Shown piece after piece: positions 27,035 through 36,247 of a stretch of DNA of 64,000 nucleotides (position 1 is the stretch's first letter; each line of letters begins with the position of its first letter). The notes under the pieces were generated by a model, which made no database searches, was not told the DNA's origin, and saw only the letters and a program-made list of their open reading frames with translations. Source of the DNA: Pseudomonadota bacterium (lineage in GTDB: Bacteria > Pseudomonadota > Gammaproteobacteria > Burkholderiales > Rhodocyclaceae); the NCBI GenBank assembly GCA_018241695.1, contig JAFEDH010000030.1, positions 1 through 64,000 on the forward strand. Direction: 5' to 3'. The translations under genes and the position numbers were made by a program.

Positions 27035-27478
27035 TCAGCGATACACCAGAACTGGAATTTTGGTGTGGATCAGAACCCGTTGGGTTTCCGATCCGAGCAG
27101 GAAACTGGCAATTCCGCGCCGGCCGTGGGATGCCATGAAAATCAGATCACACCCGGATGTTTCGGCGGCTTCCACGATGGCTTCCCAGGGAACATTGTTC
27201 ACCGAACTGCTGGCACCACAGCTTACCCCGGCCGCTTGTGCCAGTTCCTTGCACTTCCCCAGAATTTCCTCCGCCTGCTGATCGGCCATTTCACCGAATT
27301 TTTCCGGTGTCGTGGGGTCGATCAGGGCGCCTTCCCCGTAAAGGGCGACCGGATAGTCGGGCTTGGAAAAGAAAAAAGTGATCCTGGCGCCGATTTCTCC
27401 GGCGAAGGTAATGGCCTTGTTGACGGTGCCCGTGGAAAACTCGGAGCCATCGGTCGGAACTAGAAGGTGCTTGAACAT
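27035..27478 (-). CDS. Universal stress protein (UspA family)
   Basis: A 147-residue single-domain Usp. It starts with MFKHLLVPTDGSEFS, the typical first strand and ATP-site Asp, and near the end has MASHGRRGIASFLLGSETQRVL, the G-x2-G-x9-GS nucleotide-binding motif, followed by TKIPVLVYR. The ATG follows GGAGGGG by two or three bases; longer in-frame readings lack a ribosome binding site. Such proteins act in the cytoplasm under starvation, oxygen limitation or respiratory stress. It is divergent from the nitronate monooxygenase-like gene and convergent with the cco-linked genes. Confidence 0.92.
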   Translation of the reverse strand: MFKHLLVPTDGSEFSTGTVNKAITFAGEIGARITFFFSKPDYPVALYGEGALIDPTTPEKFGEMADQQAEEILGKCKELAQAAGVSCGASSSVNNVPWEAIVEAAETSGCDLIFMASHGRRGIASFLLGSETQRVLIHTKIPVLVYR

Positions 27479-27707
27479 ATCCCCTCCGTGGATAACGTGA
27501 ACGACGCCGCATGGTTGAATGACGTCAGGGTGCGTTTGAGCATAGCACGTCCGATTGTGTACATGCGGGCCTCTATGTTTGCGCTGGATCATGCAAATCA
27601 GCCATCTCCGGATATCCGGCGTGGATGCTCTATCATTACCTCCTTCGGAATTGTTGCGGATTCCACTCCGTACGGATTCCGCTGCGAGTGTCATTGAGAG
27701 GAACAGA

Positions 27708-28958
27708 ATGAAGTGCGTGGATGATTTCCGCCTGCGGTTTGGCCAGCGGGAGTATGTGCCCATCATGGTGGGCGGGATGGGCGTTGATATCTCCACGGCC
27801 GAACTGGCGCTCGAGGCGGCACGCCTGGGGGGGGTCGGTCATATTTCCGATGCCATGGTGCCGACAGTATCGGATCGCCGCTTCAACACCCGGTTCGTCA
27901 AGGACAAACTCCAGCTTTACAAATACAACGTCGCCAATACCGACAAATCAGCCATCAAGTTCGATCTGGATCAATTGGCCGAAGCCACGCGCATGCATGT
28001 GGGACGCACCATGGAAGCCAAACGTGGCGAAGGCATGGTGTTCATCAACTGTATGGAAAAGCTAACCATGAACGGGCCCAAAGATACCCTGCGGGTCCGG
28101 CTCGGTGCCGCTCTGGATGCCGGGATCGATGGCATCACGCTCTCTGCAGGCCTGCATCTGGGTTCTTTCGCCCTGATCGACAACCACCCCCGTTTCCGTG
28201 ATGCCAAACTGGGCATCATCGTTTCCTCGTTGCGCGCCCTGCAACTCTTTTTGCGCAAGAACGCCAAGCTCAACCGTCTGCCCGACTATGTGATTGTCGA
28301 AGGTCCGCTGGCAGGAGGCCACCTGGGTTTCGGATTCAACGACTGGATGGAATATGACCTGCAGACCATCGTCAGTGAAATTCATGCGTGGATCAAGGCT
28401 GAGAAACTGGATATTCCCCTTATCGCCGCGGGTGGCATCTTCACCGGCAGTGATGCGGTTTCCTTTCTCGAAAATGGATCGGCGGCCGTCCAGGTTGCGA
28501 CCCGCTTCACGGTCGCCGATGAATGCGGCCTGCCCGACAAGGTGAAGCAGGAATACTTCAGGGCCCATGAAGAGGATGTTGAGGTAAACGGTATTTCTCC
28601 TACGGGATATCCCATGCGCATGCTGAAGAGCAGCCCCGCGATCGGTGAGGGGATTCGTCCCAATTGCGAGGCCTATGGTTATCTGCTCGATGGCAATGGC
28701 AACTGTGCTTACATCGATGCGTATAACCGCGAAGTGCTGGCTCATCCAGGGGCAAAAAAGGTGTCGGTGATGGACAAGACCTGCCTTTGTACCCACATGC
28801 GCAACTTCGACTGCTGGACCTGTGGCCACTACGTCTATCGTCTGAAAGACACTACCCGCCGTCTGTCTGATGGCAGCTATCAGGTGCTGAGCGCGGAACA
28901 CATCTTCCGCGACTACCAGTTCAGCAAGGAACATCAGATCGCTCTGCCAGCGGCCTGA
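27708..28958 (+). CDS. Nitronate monooxygenase-like FMN enzyme
   Basis: A 416-residue flavoprotein of the nitronate monooxygenase (2-nitropropane dioxygenase) family with a TIM-barrel fold. The N-terminus PIMVGGMGVDISTAELALEAARLGGVG is the first FMN loop. EGPLAGGHLGF contains the active-site His region, and IAAGGIFTGSDAV with VQVATRF forms the phosphate site. An extra C-terminal segment holds the cysteines CLCTH, CWTC, which is not part of the core fold and could bind metal. The ATG follows GAGAGG; an earlier in-frame start lies in non-coding DNA. The substrate is not known; related proteins range from nitronate oxidation to enoyl reductase-like reactions. Confidence 0.8.
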   Translation: MKCVDDFRLRFGQREYVPIMVGGMGVDISTAELALEAARLGGVGHISDAMVPTVSDRRFNTRFVKDKLQLYKYNVANTDKSAIKFDLDQLAEATRMHVGRTMEAKRGEGMVFINCMEKLTMNGPKDTLRVRLGAALDAGIDGITLSAGLHLGSFALIDNHPRFRDAKLGIIVSSLRALQLFLRKNAKLNRLPDYVIVEGPLAGGHLGFGFNDWMEYDLQTIVSEIHAWIKAEKLDIPLIAAGGIFTGSDAVSFLENGSAAVQVATRFTVADECGLPDKVKQEYFRAHEEDVEVNGISPTGYPMRMLKSSPAIGEGIRPNCEAYGYLLDGNGNCAYIDAYNREVLAHPGAKKVSVMDKTCLCTHMRNFDCWTCGHYVYRLKDTTRRLSDGSYQVLSAEHIFRDYQFSKEHQIALPAA

Positions 28959-28975
28959 ATTCTCGGGCGGGAATC

Positions 28976-29374
28976 ATGCTGGCCTATCTGCCCGTCAAAC
29001 ATCTCCACATGGCTTGCGCCGGCCTGAGTATTTCCGGATTTTTTGTCCGTGGCCTGCTGCTGTTCCGCAAATCCTCCCTGCTCAGGATCCGGGGGTTGCG
29101 TGCTGTTGTGGATTCAGTGGATACGCTGCTGCTGGCCAGTGCCATTTATCTGGTCGTCAGTTCTCACCAATATCCTTTCGTTACCGGCTGGGTAACGGCG
29201 AAGCTGGCCGGATTGTTCGGCTATATCGGCCTGGGCCTCCTGACTTTCAGGTTTGCACGCACCCGGACTGCCCAGGTATCCGCCTGGCTGGCTGCGTTAT
29301 TGATGGCAGCCAATCTGGTGGCAACGGCTTTTCTGAAATCTCCCTGGGGGTTGCTTGCGTTATGGTCAATCTAG
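28976..29374 (+). CDS. SirB2-family membrane protein
   Basis: A 132-residue polytopic membrane protein with four predicted helices. The N-terminus YLPVKHLHMACAGLSISGFFVRG fits the SirB2 family pattern of V-K-x2-H and S-x-x-x-F-x-x-R-G. The biochemical role of SirB2 proteins is not known. It starts 17 bases after the nitronate-monooxygenase-like gene and overlaps the hemerythrin-like gene by 13 bases, so the three form one transcript. Confidence 0.75.
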   Translation: MLAYLPVKHLHMACAGLSISGFFVRGLLLFRKSSLLRIRGLRAVVDSVDTLLLASAIYLVVSSHQYPFVTGWVTAKLAGLFGYIGLGLLTFRFARTRTAQVSAWLAALLMAANLVATAFLKSPWGLLALWSI

Positions 29375-29904
29375 GTGAACGCTCCTTGCTGCCTTCCGCG
29401 CCGGGGCTGGATGAACCCGTGGAAATGCTTGAGGCATGTCATGGCCGGATCGAGGCCCAGCTCCGAACCCTGGAGCGCCTGTTGCCGCATCTTGCAGAAA
29501 ATGGTGCGGATGTTCAGTCGATACAGGCCTGTCGCGCGGTGATGCGCTACTTCGATATTGCCGGCCGTTTCCATCACGAAGATGAAGAGGTGAACCTGTT
29601 TCCCCTGCTGATGGAGCGTCGTCAGGATTCCGCCACTCTTCAGCTTTGTAGTGAACTGGAGGCGGATCATGCACGCCTCAATGCGCTCTGGCTGGCGCTG
29701 CGGGAGCAACTGGACAAAATCGCGGGAGGCGGCAGCGCCGCCCTGGATGCGGATCTGGTGAGTCGCTTCAGCCAAGGCTACCGCGAACATATTGCTCGGG
29801 AAAACACTGAGGTCCTGCCGCTCGCACAGCGATTGCTGACGGCTGCGGATATCAAGGCGTTATCCTTGGCCATGAGCGGGCGACGTGGAGTCGTACTCCC
29901 GTGA
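29362..29904 (+). CDS. Hemerythrin-like (HHE) protein
   Basis: A 180-residue all-helical protein with the hemerythrin/HHE cation-binding pattern: ACHGRIEAQL in the first helix, FHHEDEEVNLFPLL in the second, LEADHARLNALW in the third and EHIARENTEVLP in the fourth. These His and Glu residues would form a di-iron site that may bind or sense oxygen or nitric oxide, or help iron-sulfur repair. The start overlaps the preceding membrane protein gene. Its place near the cbb3 locus and Usp gene fits a role in oxygen or redox adaptation, which is inference. Confidence 0.8.
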   Translation: MVNLGERSLLPSAPGLDEPVEMLEACHGRIEAQLRTLERLLPHLAENGADVQSIQACRAVMRYFDIAGRFHHEDEEVNLFPLLMERRQDSATLQLCSELEADHARLNALWLALREQLDKIAGGGSAALDADLVSRFSQGYREHIARENTEVLPLAQRLLTAADIKALSLAMSGRRGVVLP

Positions 29905-30040
29905 AAAAAACCAGACTGAGCAATTCCGTCCTCTAATTGAACGTGGGTGCTGCGGTTCCAGTGAACGGGTACCTGATAATCGCCGGGCTGAATCTTCAGC
30001 TCCCACAGTTCGTAAACAACGTGCTCTCCCGGAGGTAACC

Positions 30041-31015
30041 GTGCTTGCCAGACTCCCGCTCAATGCCACCGATCTATCCGTCAGCCAGATCTGCCTGGGC
30101 ACCAATATGTTCGGCAGTGCCCTGCCCGAAGAAGCCGCCAGCGGCATTCTCGATCTTTTCTTCGGCAGTGGTGGCAATTTCATCGATACCGCCCGTTCCT
30201 ACGGCGATTGGGTGCCCGGTATTCCCCGTGCCGCCTCGGAACACGCACTCGGCCGCCTGCTAACCGGCCGTGCACGAAACTCCTACGTGATCGCCACCAA
30301 AGGCTGTGAGTTCGACTATCGTGGAGAGCATCAGGGTTTTCGTGTAGCCCCTGCCTTTCTGGATAGTGATCTCAAGGCAAGCCTCGATGCCCTGCATCTG
30401 GATTTCATTGATCTCTACTGGCTGCACCGGGACGACCCGACCCAGCCCGTTGGCGCGATCATCGATGCCCTGATCCATCACCAGCAGGATGGCCGTATCC
30501 GTTACTTCGGCTGCTCCAACTGGAGTCCCGCCCGTATCCAGGAGGCCCAGACCTACGCTCGTGATCATGGCCATCCGGGATTTGCCGCATGCCAGCCCAT
30601 GTGGGGCCTGGCCGATCCTGACCGGGAAGCGATGAATAGCTTTTGTCCGGGTGGTTATTACGAAGATGGCTACCGGCCATTGCACGAGGCGGGCCTGACC
30701 ATGATTCCCTACTCGGGCCAAAGCCGTGGTTTCTTCTCCAAACTCGCAGACAACCCTGCCAAGGAATCTTTTGGTCCCGATCTGGCCGCTCTGTTCCATC
30801 ATCCACGCAATCTGGCCAGGCTGCCGGTGATCCAGTCGATTGCCCAGGCCCATGGTGCGTCCATCAACCAGATCGTGCTGGCCTACCTCACTTCCCAGCC
30901 TCTCGCCACCATTCCCATCATCGGTGCCAGCAAACCGGCCCAGTTGAAAGAGAGCATCGCGGCCTGCGCCCTGAAACTGTCTGCCGGGGAGTTGCAGCGC
31001 CTGCACGACGCATAG
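30041..31015 (+). CDS. Aldo/keto reductase
   Basis: A 324-residue aldo/keto reductase. The catalytic tetrad is visible: Asp and Tyr in NFIDTARSYGDW, Lys in IATKGC, and His in LYWLHRDD. The C-terminal NADPH-binding segment contains IPIIGASKPAQLKES. I chose the GTG preceded by GGAGG with six-base spacing; the longer reading from an upstream ATG runs through an apparently non-coding stretch. It reduces aldehydes or ketones, or oxidises alcohols, and may act on the same substrate as the GMC oxidoreductase 21 bases downstream. Confidence 0.85.
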   Translation: MLARLPLNATDLSVSQICLGTNMFGSALPEEAASGILDLFFGSGGNFIDTARSYGDWVPGIPRAASEHALGRLLTGRARNSYVIATKGCEFDYRGEHQGFRVAPAFLDSDLKASLDALHLDFIDLYWLHRDDPTQPVGAIIDALIHHQQDGRIRYFGCSNWSPARIQEAQTYARDHGHPGFAACQPMWGLADPDREAMNSFCPGGYYEDGYRPLHEAGLTMIPYSGQSRGFFSKLADNPAKESFGPDLAALFHHPRNLARLPVIQSIAQAHGASINQIVLAYLTSQPLATIPIIGASKPAQLKESIAACALKLSAGELQRLHDA

Positions 31016-31036
31016 ACGCATCGGGAAGGGTCGAGA

Positions 31037-32665
31037 ATGTCACGGCGGAATGTATATGACGTCTGCGTGATCGGCACCGGCGCCGGCGGTGGCATCATGA
31101 TCGACGAACTGACTCATGCCGGGATGTCGGTCGTGGCCCTTGAACGCGGTCCCTTGCTGGGGCCCGATGATTTCATGGGGCATGATGAGCTTTCCAACAT
31201 CTTTCGTGGCACCGGCTTTGCGCCACGCCTGAAGGAAACCGTCCGCCACAGCGTTCACGAAGAGGCCACCGAACAGCGCTTCAGCTCTTTGGCCCAGGTG
31301 GTTGGCGGCAGCGCTGTGCATTGGGGCGCCTGGTCATGGCGTTACCGCCCCGACGAGTTCAAGGTGTTGCGCCGGGAAGGCCCGGTGGCCGGCGCCAACC
31401 TGGCTGACTGGCCGGTGGATGCCGAGGAGATGGCACCCTGGTATGCCCGTGCCGAAGCCGCCTGGGGTGTTGCCGGTGCCAGCGTACATAATGCCCTGCA
31501 GCCAGGCTTGCGTTACCCCAATCCGCCGCATCCCTATCGTACCGCCAGCTTTGTTCTGGAGGCCGCGGCCCGGCGTCTGGGGCATCACCCGTTTCCGGTT
31601 CCCATGGCCATCAATAGCCGGCCCCACGCTGGCCGCGCCACATGCATGAACAGTGGCATGTGTACGATGTTCGGCTGTCCGGTGCACGCCAAGGCTTCGC
31701 CGTTGTCGGTGAATATTCCGCGCGCCCTGGCTACGGGCCGGCTTGATCTGCGGCCCGAAAGCCGCGTTTTCGATCTGGCCGTGGATACCACCGGTCGCAT
31801 TCGGGAGGCGCGTTGTTTGGATGCCCAAGGGCGGGAGCGTACCGTGCGGGCACGCCAGTTCGTGCTGGCAGGCGGCAGCCTGGGTACCGCGCAACTGTTG
31901 CTTCTGTCACGTTCGGCCCGGTTCCCCCAGGGGCTGGCCAACGGCAGCGATCAGGTGGGGCGCAACCTGATGTTCCACACCCTGGCGCTGACCAACTTCA
32001 TTCATGAGCAACCCTCGCGGGGTGCTCTCGGCCCACCGGGCATGGTGGCCTTCGACGATCTCCACGACAGTAATGCGAAGCGGGGCTTTATTCGGGGCGC
32101 CGTGATGGGTGAAAGTCCCACCGCCACCCCTTTGGGCATGGCCATGCAGGCGGCTGCCTATTTTGGTGAACAGCAGGGGCTTTGGGGGCAGCGCCTGAAG
32201 GATTTCATGCGCCTGTTTCCTCATGTGCATGGTCTCATTTCCATTGGCGAGGATCTCCCCGTGGCGGAAAACCGTGTGGATCTGGATCCGGTTCATGTGG
32301 ACGATCTGGGCATTCCCGTGCACCGGATCACTCACCGCTACCATGAAAACGATCAGCGATTGCGCGACTGGTACAAGCAGCGCATGGTCGAGGTGGCCGA
32401 GGCAGCCGGGGCGCAGAAGATCTGGACGTCGGACTGGAACAGCGGTACTGGTCACATCATGGGCACCTGTCGCATGGGGGACGATCCTGCGACTTCGGTC
32501 GTGGATCGCTGGTGCCGCAGCCATGAGGTGAGCAACCTGTGGATCACCGATGGCAGCGTGTTTCCCACTTCCGGTGGCTATAACCCCACCCTGACCATCG
32601 TGGCCAATGCCTATCGCGTGGCCAGTCGCTTCATCGCCGAGGCGAAGCGGCTCAATCTGGGTTGA
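31037..32665 (+). CDS. GMC-family FAD oxidoreductase
   Basis: A 542-residue glucose-methanol-choline oxidoreductase. The dinucleotide fold is VCVIGTGAGGG near the N-terminus, followed by ALERG. VVGGSAVHWGAWSWR is the second family motif. The C-terminal active site has SGTGHIMGTCRMG with the catalytic His, then TDGSVFPTSGGYNPTLT, where Asn occupies the second catalytic position. A CMNSGMCTMFGCP cysteine cluster in the middle is typical of the gluconate-dehydrogenase-like branch. There is no export signal of its own; it could be exported with the Tat-signal protein encoded next. It probably oxidises an alcohol or sugar-like substrate. Confidence 0.85.
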   Translation: MSRRNVYDVCVIGTGAGGGIMIDELTHAGMSVVALERGPLLGPDDFMGHDELSNIFRGTGFAPRLKETVRHSVHEEATEQRFSSLAQVVGGSAVHWGAWSWRYRPDEFKVLRREGPVAGANLADWPVDAEEMAPWYARAEAAWGVAGASVHNALQPGLRYPNPPHPYRTASFVLEAAARRLGHHPFPVPMAINSRPHAGRATCMNSGMCTMFGCPVHAKASPLSVNIPRALATGRLDLRPESRVFDLAVDTTGRIREARCLDAQGRERTVRARQFVLAGGSLGTAQLLLLSRSARFPQGLANGSDQVGRNLMFHTLALTNFIHEQPSRGALGPPGMVAFDDLHDSNAKRGFIRGAVMGESPTATPLGMAMQAAAYFGEQQGLWGQRLKDFMRLFPHVHGLISIGEDLPVAENRVDLDPVHVDDLGIPVHRITHRYHENDQRLRDWYKQRMVEVAEAAGAQKIWTSDWNSGTGHIMGTCRMGDDPATSVVDRWCRSHEVSNLWITDGSVFPTSGGYNPTLTIVANAYRVASRFIAEAKRLNLG

Positions 32666-32670
32666 ATGCC

Positions 32671-33297
32671 ATGACCGATACCGATCTTTCACGCCGCTAC
32701 TGGCTCAAGGCCGCCGGGATATCCTGGGTAGCCGTTCAATGGCCACGACCCCTGGCTGCCTTGGCCGCGGAGAGGGAAACCGGGCCACAGGTCCTTAACC
32801 CCGCCGAATGGGGGACGGTGGAGGCCCTCTGCGCCCGCATCATTCCCACCGATCAGGAGCCGGGGGCGCGGGAAGCCGGATGTGTGAATTTCATCGACAA
32901 AGCTCTGGCGCACGAAGACAAGGCGGCCCTGCCCAACTACCGTGAGGGCCTGGCCATGCTTGACCAATGTTGCCTCGCGGCTCACGGTAAATCCTTCGCG
33001 GCACTGACGGACGCCACGCAGGATGCCGTGATGCATGCCCTGGAGGCCGGCACGCTGAGTGGCTGGCAGGCGCAGGTACGTGCACAAGACTTGTTCGCCA
33101 CCTTGCGGTTTCACACCCTGGCCGGGTTTCTCGCCGATCCGAAATATGGCGGCAATCGCGGCTACAGCGGTTGGCGGGTGGTCGGCTTTCCCGGTCCGTT
33201 GCACCACCTGGGTGGTGCCGATGCCGCCATGATGCAGGGACGCAAGCCGGTCCCCGTGATCTGGAAGGATTCCCGTCCGGATCACGGAGACCGCTGA
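32671..33297 (+). CDS. Gluconate 2-dehydrogenase subunit 3-like, Tat-exported
   Basis: A 208-residue protein of the gluconate 2-dehydrogenase subunit 3 family. The N-terminus SRRYWLKAAGISW is a twin-arginine signal, and the conserved helical region follows (EWGTVEALCARIIPTD, GCVNFIDKAL, KYGGNRGYSGWRVVGFPG). In known enzymes this small subunit carries the Tat signal that exports the flavin subunit with it. I chose the ATG inside the annotated frame; a TTG three codons earlier overlaps the GMC gene. The usual third subunit, a multi-heme cytochrome c, is not present nearby. Confidence 0.8.
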   Translation: MTDTDLSRRYWLKAAGISWVAVQWPRPLAALAAERETGPQVLNPAEWGTVEALCARIIPTDQEPGAREAGCVNFIDKALAHEDKAALPNYREGLAMLDQCCLAAHGKSFAALTDATQDAVMHALEAGTLSGWQAQVRAQDLFATLRFHTLAGFLADPKYGGNRGYSGWRVVGFPGPLHHLGGADAAMMQGRKPVPVIWKDSRPDHGDR

Positions 33298-33299
33298 GT

Positions 33300-34370
33300 T
33301 CAGGTTGTGATGGTGGGCTCCAGCATGGGGAAGTCGATATACCCTTCGGCCCCCGGGCTGTAGAAGGCGGATGTTGGCGGCACAGGATTGAGCGGCAGGT
33401 TGTGGGCAAAACGTTCGGGTAGATCCGGATTGCTGATGAAAGGGATGCCAAATGCCACCGCATCGGCCCGGCCTGCCGCCAGTGCGGCCTGAGCACTTTC
33501 CCGCGTGAATCGCTCATTGGCGATATAAGGGCCGCCGAAGGCTGCTTTCAGCTGTGGTCCCAGACTGTCGGGCCCCTCATGCTCCCGGGCGCAGATGAAG
33601 GCAATCCGGCGCCGCCCCAGCTCGCGGGCCACATAACCGAAGGTGGTGACCGGATCCGAATCCCCCATCGATTGTGCGTCTCCCCGGGGGGCCAGATGGA
33701 CGCCGACACGATTCGCCCCCCACACCGCAATCGCTGCATCGACCACTTCCAGCATCAAGCGGGCGCGGTTATCGACCGGGCCTCCGTAATCATCGTCCCG
33801 CTGGTTGGTGCTGTCCTGGAGGAACTGGTCGAGCAGATAGCCGTTGGCACCATGAATTTCCACGCCATCGAAACCCGCGAGCAGGGCATTCCCGGCAGCC
33901 TGACGGTAGGCCGCAACGATATCGGGAATCTCGCTGCGTTCAAGTGGCCGGGGTACCGGATAGGGCTGTTTGGGCCGGAGCAGGGCCGGATGGCCTTCCG
34001 GCTGGATGGCGCTGGGGGCCACCGGTTTTTCCCCATCCAGATAGCTCTCATGGGAAAGCCGGCCCACATGCCACAACTGCATGAAAATTCGCCCCCCCGC
34101 TTCGTGCACGGTCCGGGTGACGGCTTTCCATGCGTCCACCTGCTCCATCGACCAGATACCGGGGGTACGCGGATAACCCACCCCCATCGGATGGATCGAG
34201 GTGGCTTCGCTGATGATCAGCCCCGCCCCGGCACGTTGGCGGTAATACTCCACCATCAGCGGATTTGGCAGGCGGTCTTCTCCGGTGCGGCAACGTGTGA
34301 GCGGGGCCAGGACTATACGGTTGGGCAATTCGAGCGCACCCAGGCGCAGGGGAGTGAAGAGATCGATCAT
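33300..34370 (-). CDS. Old yellow enzyme (NemA-like NADH:flavin oxidoreductase)
   Basis: A 356-residue FMN-dependent ene-reductase of the old yellow enzyme family. Motifs are LPNRIVLAPLTRCR at the N-terminus, QLWHVGRLSH, EIHGANGYLLDQFL and TNQRDDDYGG, and the C-terminal YSPGAEGYIDFP resembles NemA-type reductases. It reduces activated C=C bonds in alpha,beta-unsaturated carbonyl compounds. The start chosen gives the normal family N-terminus; a longer frame extends 52 codons into the intergenic region. It converges with the Tat subunit gene at two bases and diverges from the P450 gene. Confidence 0.9.
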   Translation of the reverse strand: MIDLFTPLRLGALELPNRIVLAPLTRCRTGEDRLPNPLMVEYYRQRAGAGLIISEATSIHPMGVGYPRTPGIWSMEQVDAWKAVTRTVHEAGGRIFMQLWHVGRLSHESYLDGEKPVAPSAIQPEGHPALLRPKQPYPVPRPLERSEIPDIVAAYRQAAGNALLAGFDGVEIHGANGYLLDQFLQDSTNQRDDDYGGPVDNRARLMLEVVDAAIAVWGANRVGVHLAPRGDAQSMGDSDPVTTFGYVARELGRRRIAFICAREHEGPDSLGPQLKAAFGGPYIANERFTRESAQAALAAGRADAVAFGIPFISNPDLPERFAHNLPLNPVPPTSAFYSPGAEGYIDFPMLEPTITT

Positions 34371-34534
34371 GGGGATTCGGGGATGAGCAGGAGTGCAAGC
34401 CAGGAAATAAAGATAAGGGGCCGGTACCGGAAAGCGGGCGAATGTCGATGCCGTGTACCGGAGCGGAGAAGATTTTTTATGGATATCGATCCACCCGGAC
34501 CGGCTTGACCGGAAGAGGCAACCCATTCTGCTAC

Positions 34535-34546
34535 TTTCCTAGGAAA
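34535..34546. promoter_or_regulatory. Perfect palindrome TTTCCTAGGAAA
   Basis: A 12-base perfect palindrome lies in the 292-base gap between the divergent old yellow enzyme and P450 genes, about 117 bases upstream of the P450 start. Its position suggests an operator for one or both genes, but no regulator gene lies beside it. Confidence 0.35.
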
Positions 34547-34662
34547 ATTCAAGCCAGAATATGAGAAACTATCCGTCGCCTGAACCGAGAAAAGCATCTG
34601 ATGTCGTATCTCCGCCGGAAATTATCCGGCGCGTGGTCCATAACGATGGAGGAGGATTCACC

Positions 34663-35934
34663 ATGACGGCAACCCTGTCCGGCCGCGTCACTCTTGACGA
34701 CAGCATCTTCAATCCCGAGGACCACGCATTCATCCGTGATCCCTACCCCACCTTTCGCAGGCTCCATGCCGGATATCCGGTGGCGTGGCATGACCGGCTC
34801 CAGGCCTGGTTCGTCTCTTCCCATGAACTCGCGGCGGCGGCACTGCGCGATACGGAGCATCTTTCCATCCGCATCGACGACTGGGAATACGCACCGCCCA
34901 ACTACGGGCAGAAAGCCGAATCGGAAAAGACCGGTTTCGACCGCATGTGGGAGCATTCCCTGTGGACCATTCCCCGCGACAAGCACATCCGCCTGCGCCG
35001 TCTGGCAATGCCGGCCTTCTCGCGCACGGTCATGGAAAAGATCGAGGTCCGCATCAAGGATCTGGTGAACAAGGTATTCGACGACATTGGCCAGGCTGAT
35101 GAGATCGAAGCTTATTCTCAGATCGGCCGGCTCATTCCCGCCGCCGCCATTGCCCGCATGGTGGGGATTCCCCGCGAGAATGAGGCCGTGTTCGAGGGGC
35201 TGGCCTGGCACATGGCCGAGGCCCAGAGCCCCAACCTCAGCCAGGCCGAGCGTGACGCAGCGATGGCCAGGGTACTGCCCGGTTTCGAGATGCTGGAGGC
35301 ATTGGTGCGCGAATATCGTGCGATGAAAGATCCGGGTGACGGCTTTCTGGGGCAACTGGTCAAGGCCCAGGACGGTGACGCCCGTCTGAGCGACTGGGAC
35401 ATCATCTCCCTGGTTTCCGCCGTCCTCGTGGCCGGAGCGGATACATCCATCGACCTGCATACCCTGGCACTGCGCGCGCTGCTCGGCAATCCGGAGCAGA
35501 AGGCTTTGCTGCGTGAGAAACCCGAGCTGGGTGATGCCTTCCTGCTGGAATCATTGCGCCAGGGAGTGCCCGGAAAATCCGGTCTGCACCGTTATGCGCT
35601 GAGCGACTTCGAACTGGGTGGGCAACGTATTCGCAAGGGCCAGCGCGTCTGTCCCTTCTACAGCGCTGCCAATGTCGATCCGCAACAGTATCCGGATCCG
35701 GAACGGTTCGACATGAGCCGATCACATGAAGGCAATATCCTTTTTGGCGCAGGGCCACACTTTTGCATTGGCAACATGCTGGCGCGGGTTCAGGGGTTGC
35801 TGATGATCCGGGAATTCATGGCGCGCTTTCCCGATGCCGAACTGGTGGATGGAACCGGGGATATCGACTACGACTACCACCATCACAATGCGCGCCGGAT
35901 CACCCGTTTGCGCATCAAGACCAATATTCACTGA
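34663..35934 (+). CDS. Cytochrome P450
   Basis: A 423-residue bacterial class P450. The I-helix oxygen-activation motif is VAGADTSID, the K-helix ExxR is ESLR, and the heme-binding loop is [14 protein letters not shown], with Cys as the thiolate ligand. All core motifs are intact. The start follows GGAGGAGG; an ATG 34 codons upstream gives an unlikely N-terminal extension. It is followed after 16 bases by a rubredoxin gene and then by an aldehyde dehydrogenase. P450s next to acyl-CoA side-chain genes, as with CYP125 in mycobacteria, often hydroxylate a terminal methyl group. That role is inferred here. Confidence 0.92.
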   Translation: MTATLSGRVTLDDSIFNPEDHAFIRDPYPTFRRLHAGYPVAWHDRLQAWFVSSHELAAAALRDTEHLSIRIDDWEYAPPNYGQKAESEKTGFDRMWEHSLWTIPRDKHIRLRRLAMPAFSRTVMEKIEVRIKDLVNKVFDDIGQADEIEAYSQIGRLIPAAAIARMVGIPRENEAVFEGLAWHMAEAQSPNLSQAERDAAMARVLPGFEMLEALVREYRAMKDPGDGFLGQLVKAQDGDARLSDWDIISLVSAVLVAGADTSIDLHTLALRALLGNPEQKALLREKPELGDAFLLESLRQGVPGKSGLHRYALSDFELGGQRIRKGQRVCPFYSAANVDPQQYPDPERFDMSRSHEGNILFGAGPHFCIGNMLARVQGLLMIREFMARFPDAELVDGTGDIDYDYHHHNARRITRLRIKTNIH

Positions 35935-35950
35935 AGGACGGAGCACAGCA

Positions 35951-36112
35951 ATGAAAAAATGGGTTTGCATCAACTGTGGCTACATCTACGACGAAGCCGT
36001 CGGAATTCCCGACCGGGGCATCGCCGCCGGTACCCGCTTCGAGGATCTGCCCCTGGACTGGGTGTGTCCGGAATGCGCGGGTGAAAAGGATTATTTTGAG
36101 GTGATGAGCTGA
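35951..36112 (+). CDS. Rubredoxin
   Basis: A 53-residue rubredoxin with both iron-binding loops, [13 protein letters not shown] and [12 protein letters not shown], and the aromatic core residues W4, Y11 and W37 or nearby. It is a small electron carrier. It sits 16 bases after the P450 gene, where most bacterial P450 systems would have a [2Fe-2S] or [3Fe-4S] ferredoxin. It may therefore feed electrons to the P450, although rubredoxins usually serve alkane hydroxylases or oxygen reductases. No rubredoxin reductase is visible beside it. Confidence 0.95.
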   Translation: MKKWVCINCGYIYDEAVGIPDRGIAAGTRFEDLPLDWVCPECAGEKDYFEVMS

Positions 36113-36247
36113 TTTCATCCGCCATCTGCCTGAAATACGGCATGCCCCGGGAGACACCGCACCCGAGGGTGACATCATCTGAACGTTGCCGGTCTGTCGC
36201 ACCTGGCTTCGTTATGTATTTTCTTTAGGTACCACAAGGAGGTTTCC

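Noticed and set aside
27515..27528. TTGAATGACGTCAG as a third FNR box between the usp and nitronate-monooxygenase genes
   Set aside because: It has two mismatches to the dyad, and neither divergent gene shows a -10 element at the class II offset seen for the two cco promoters.
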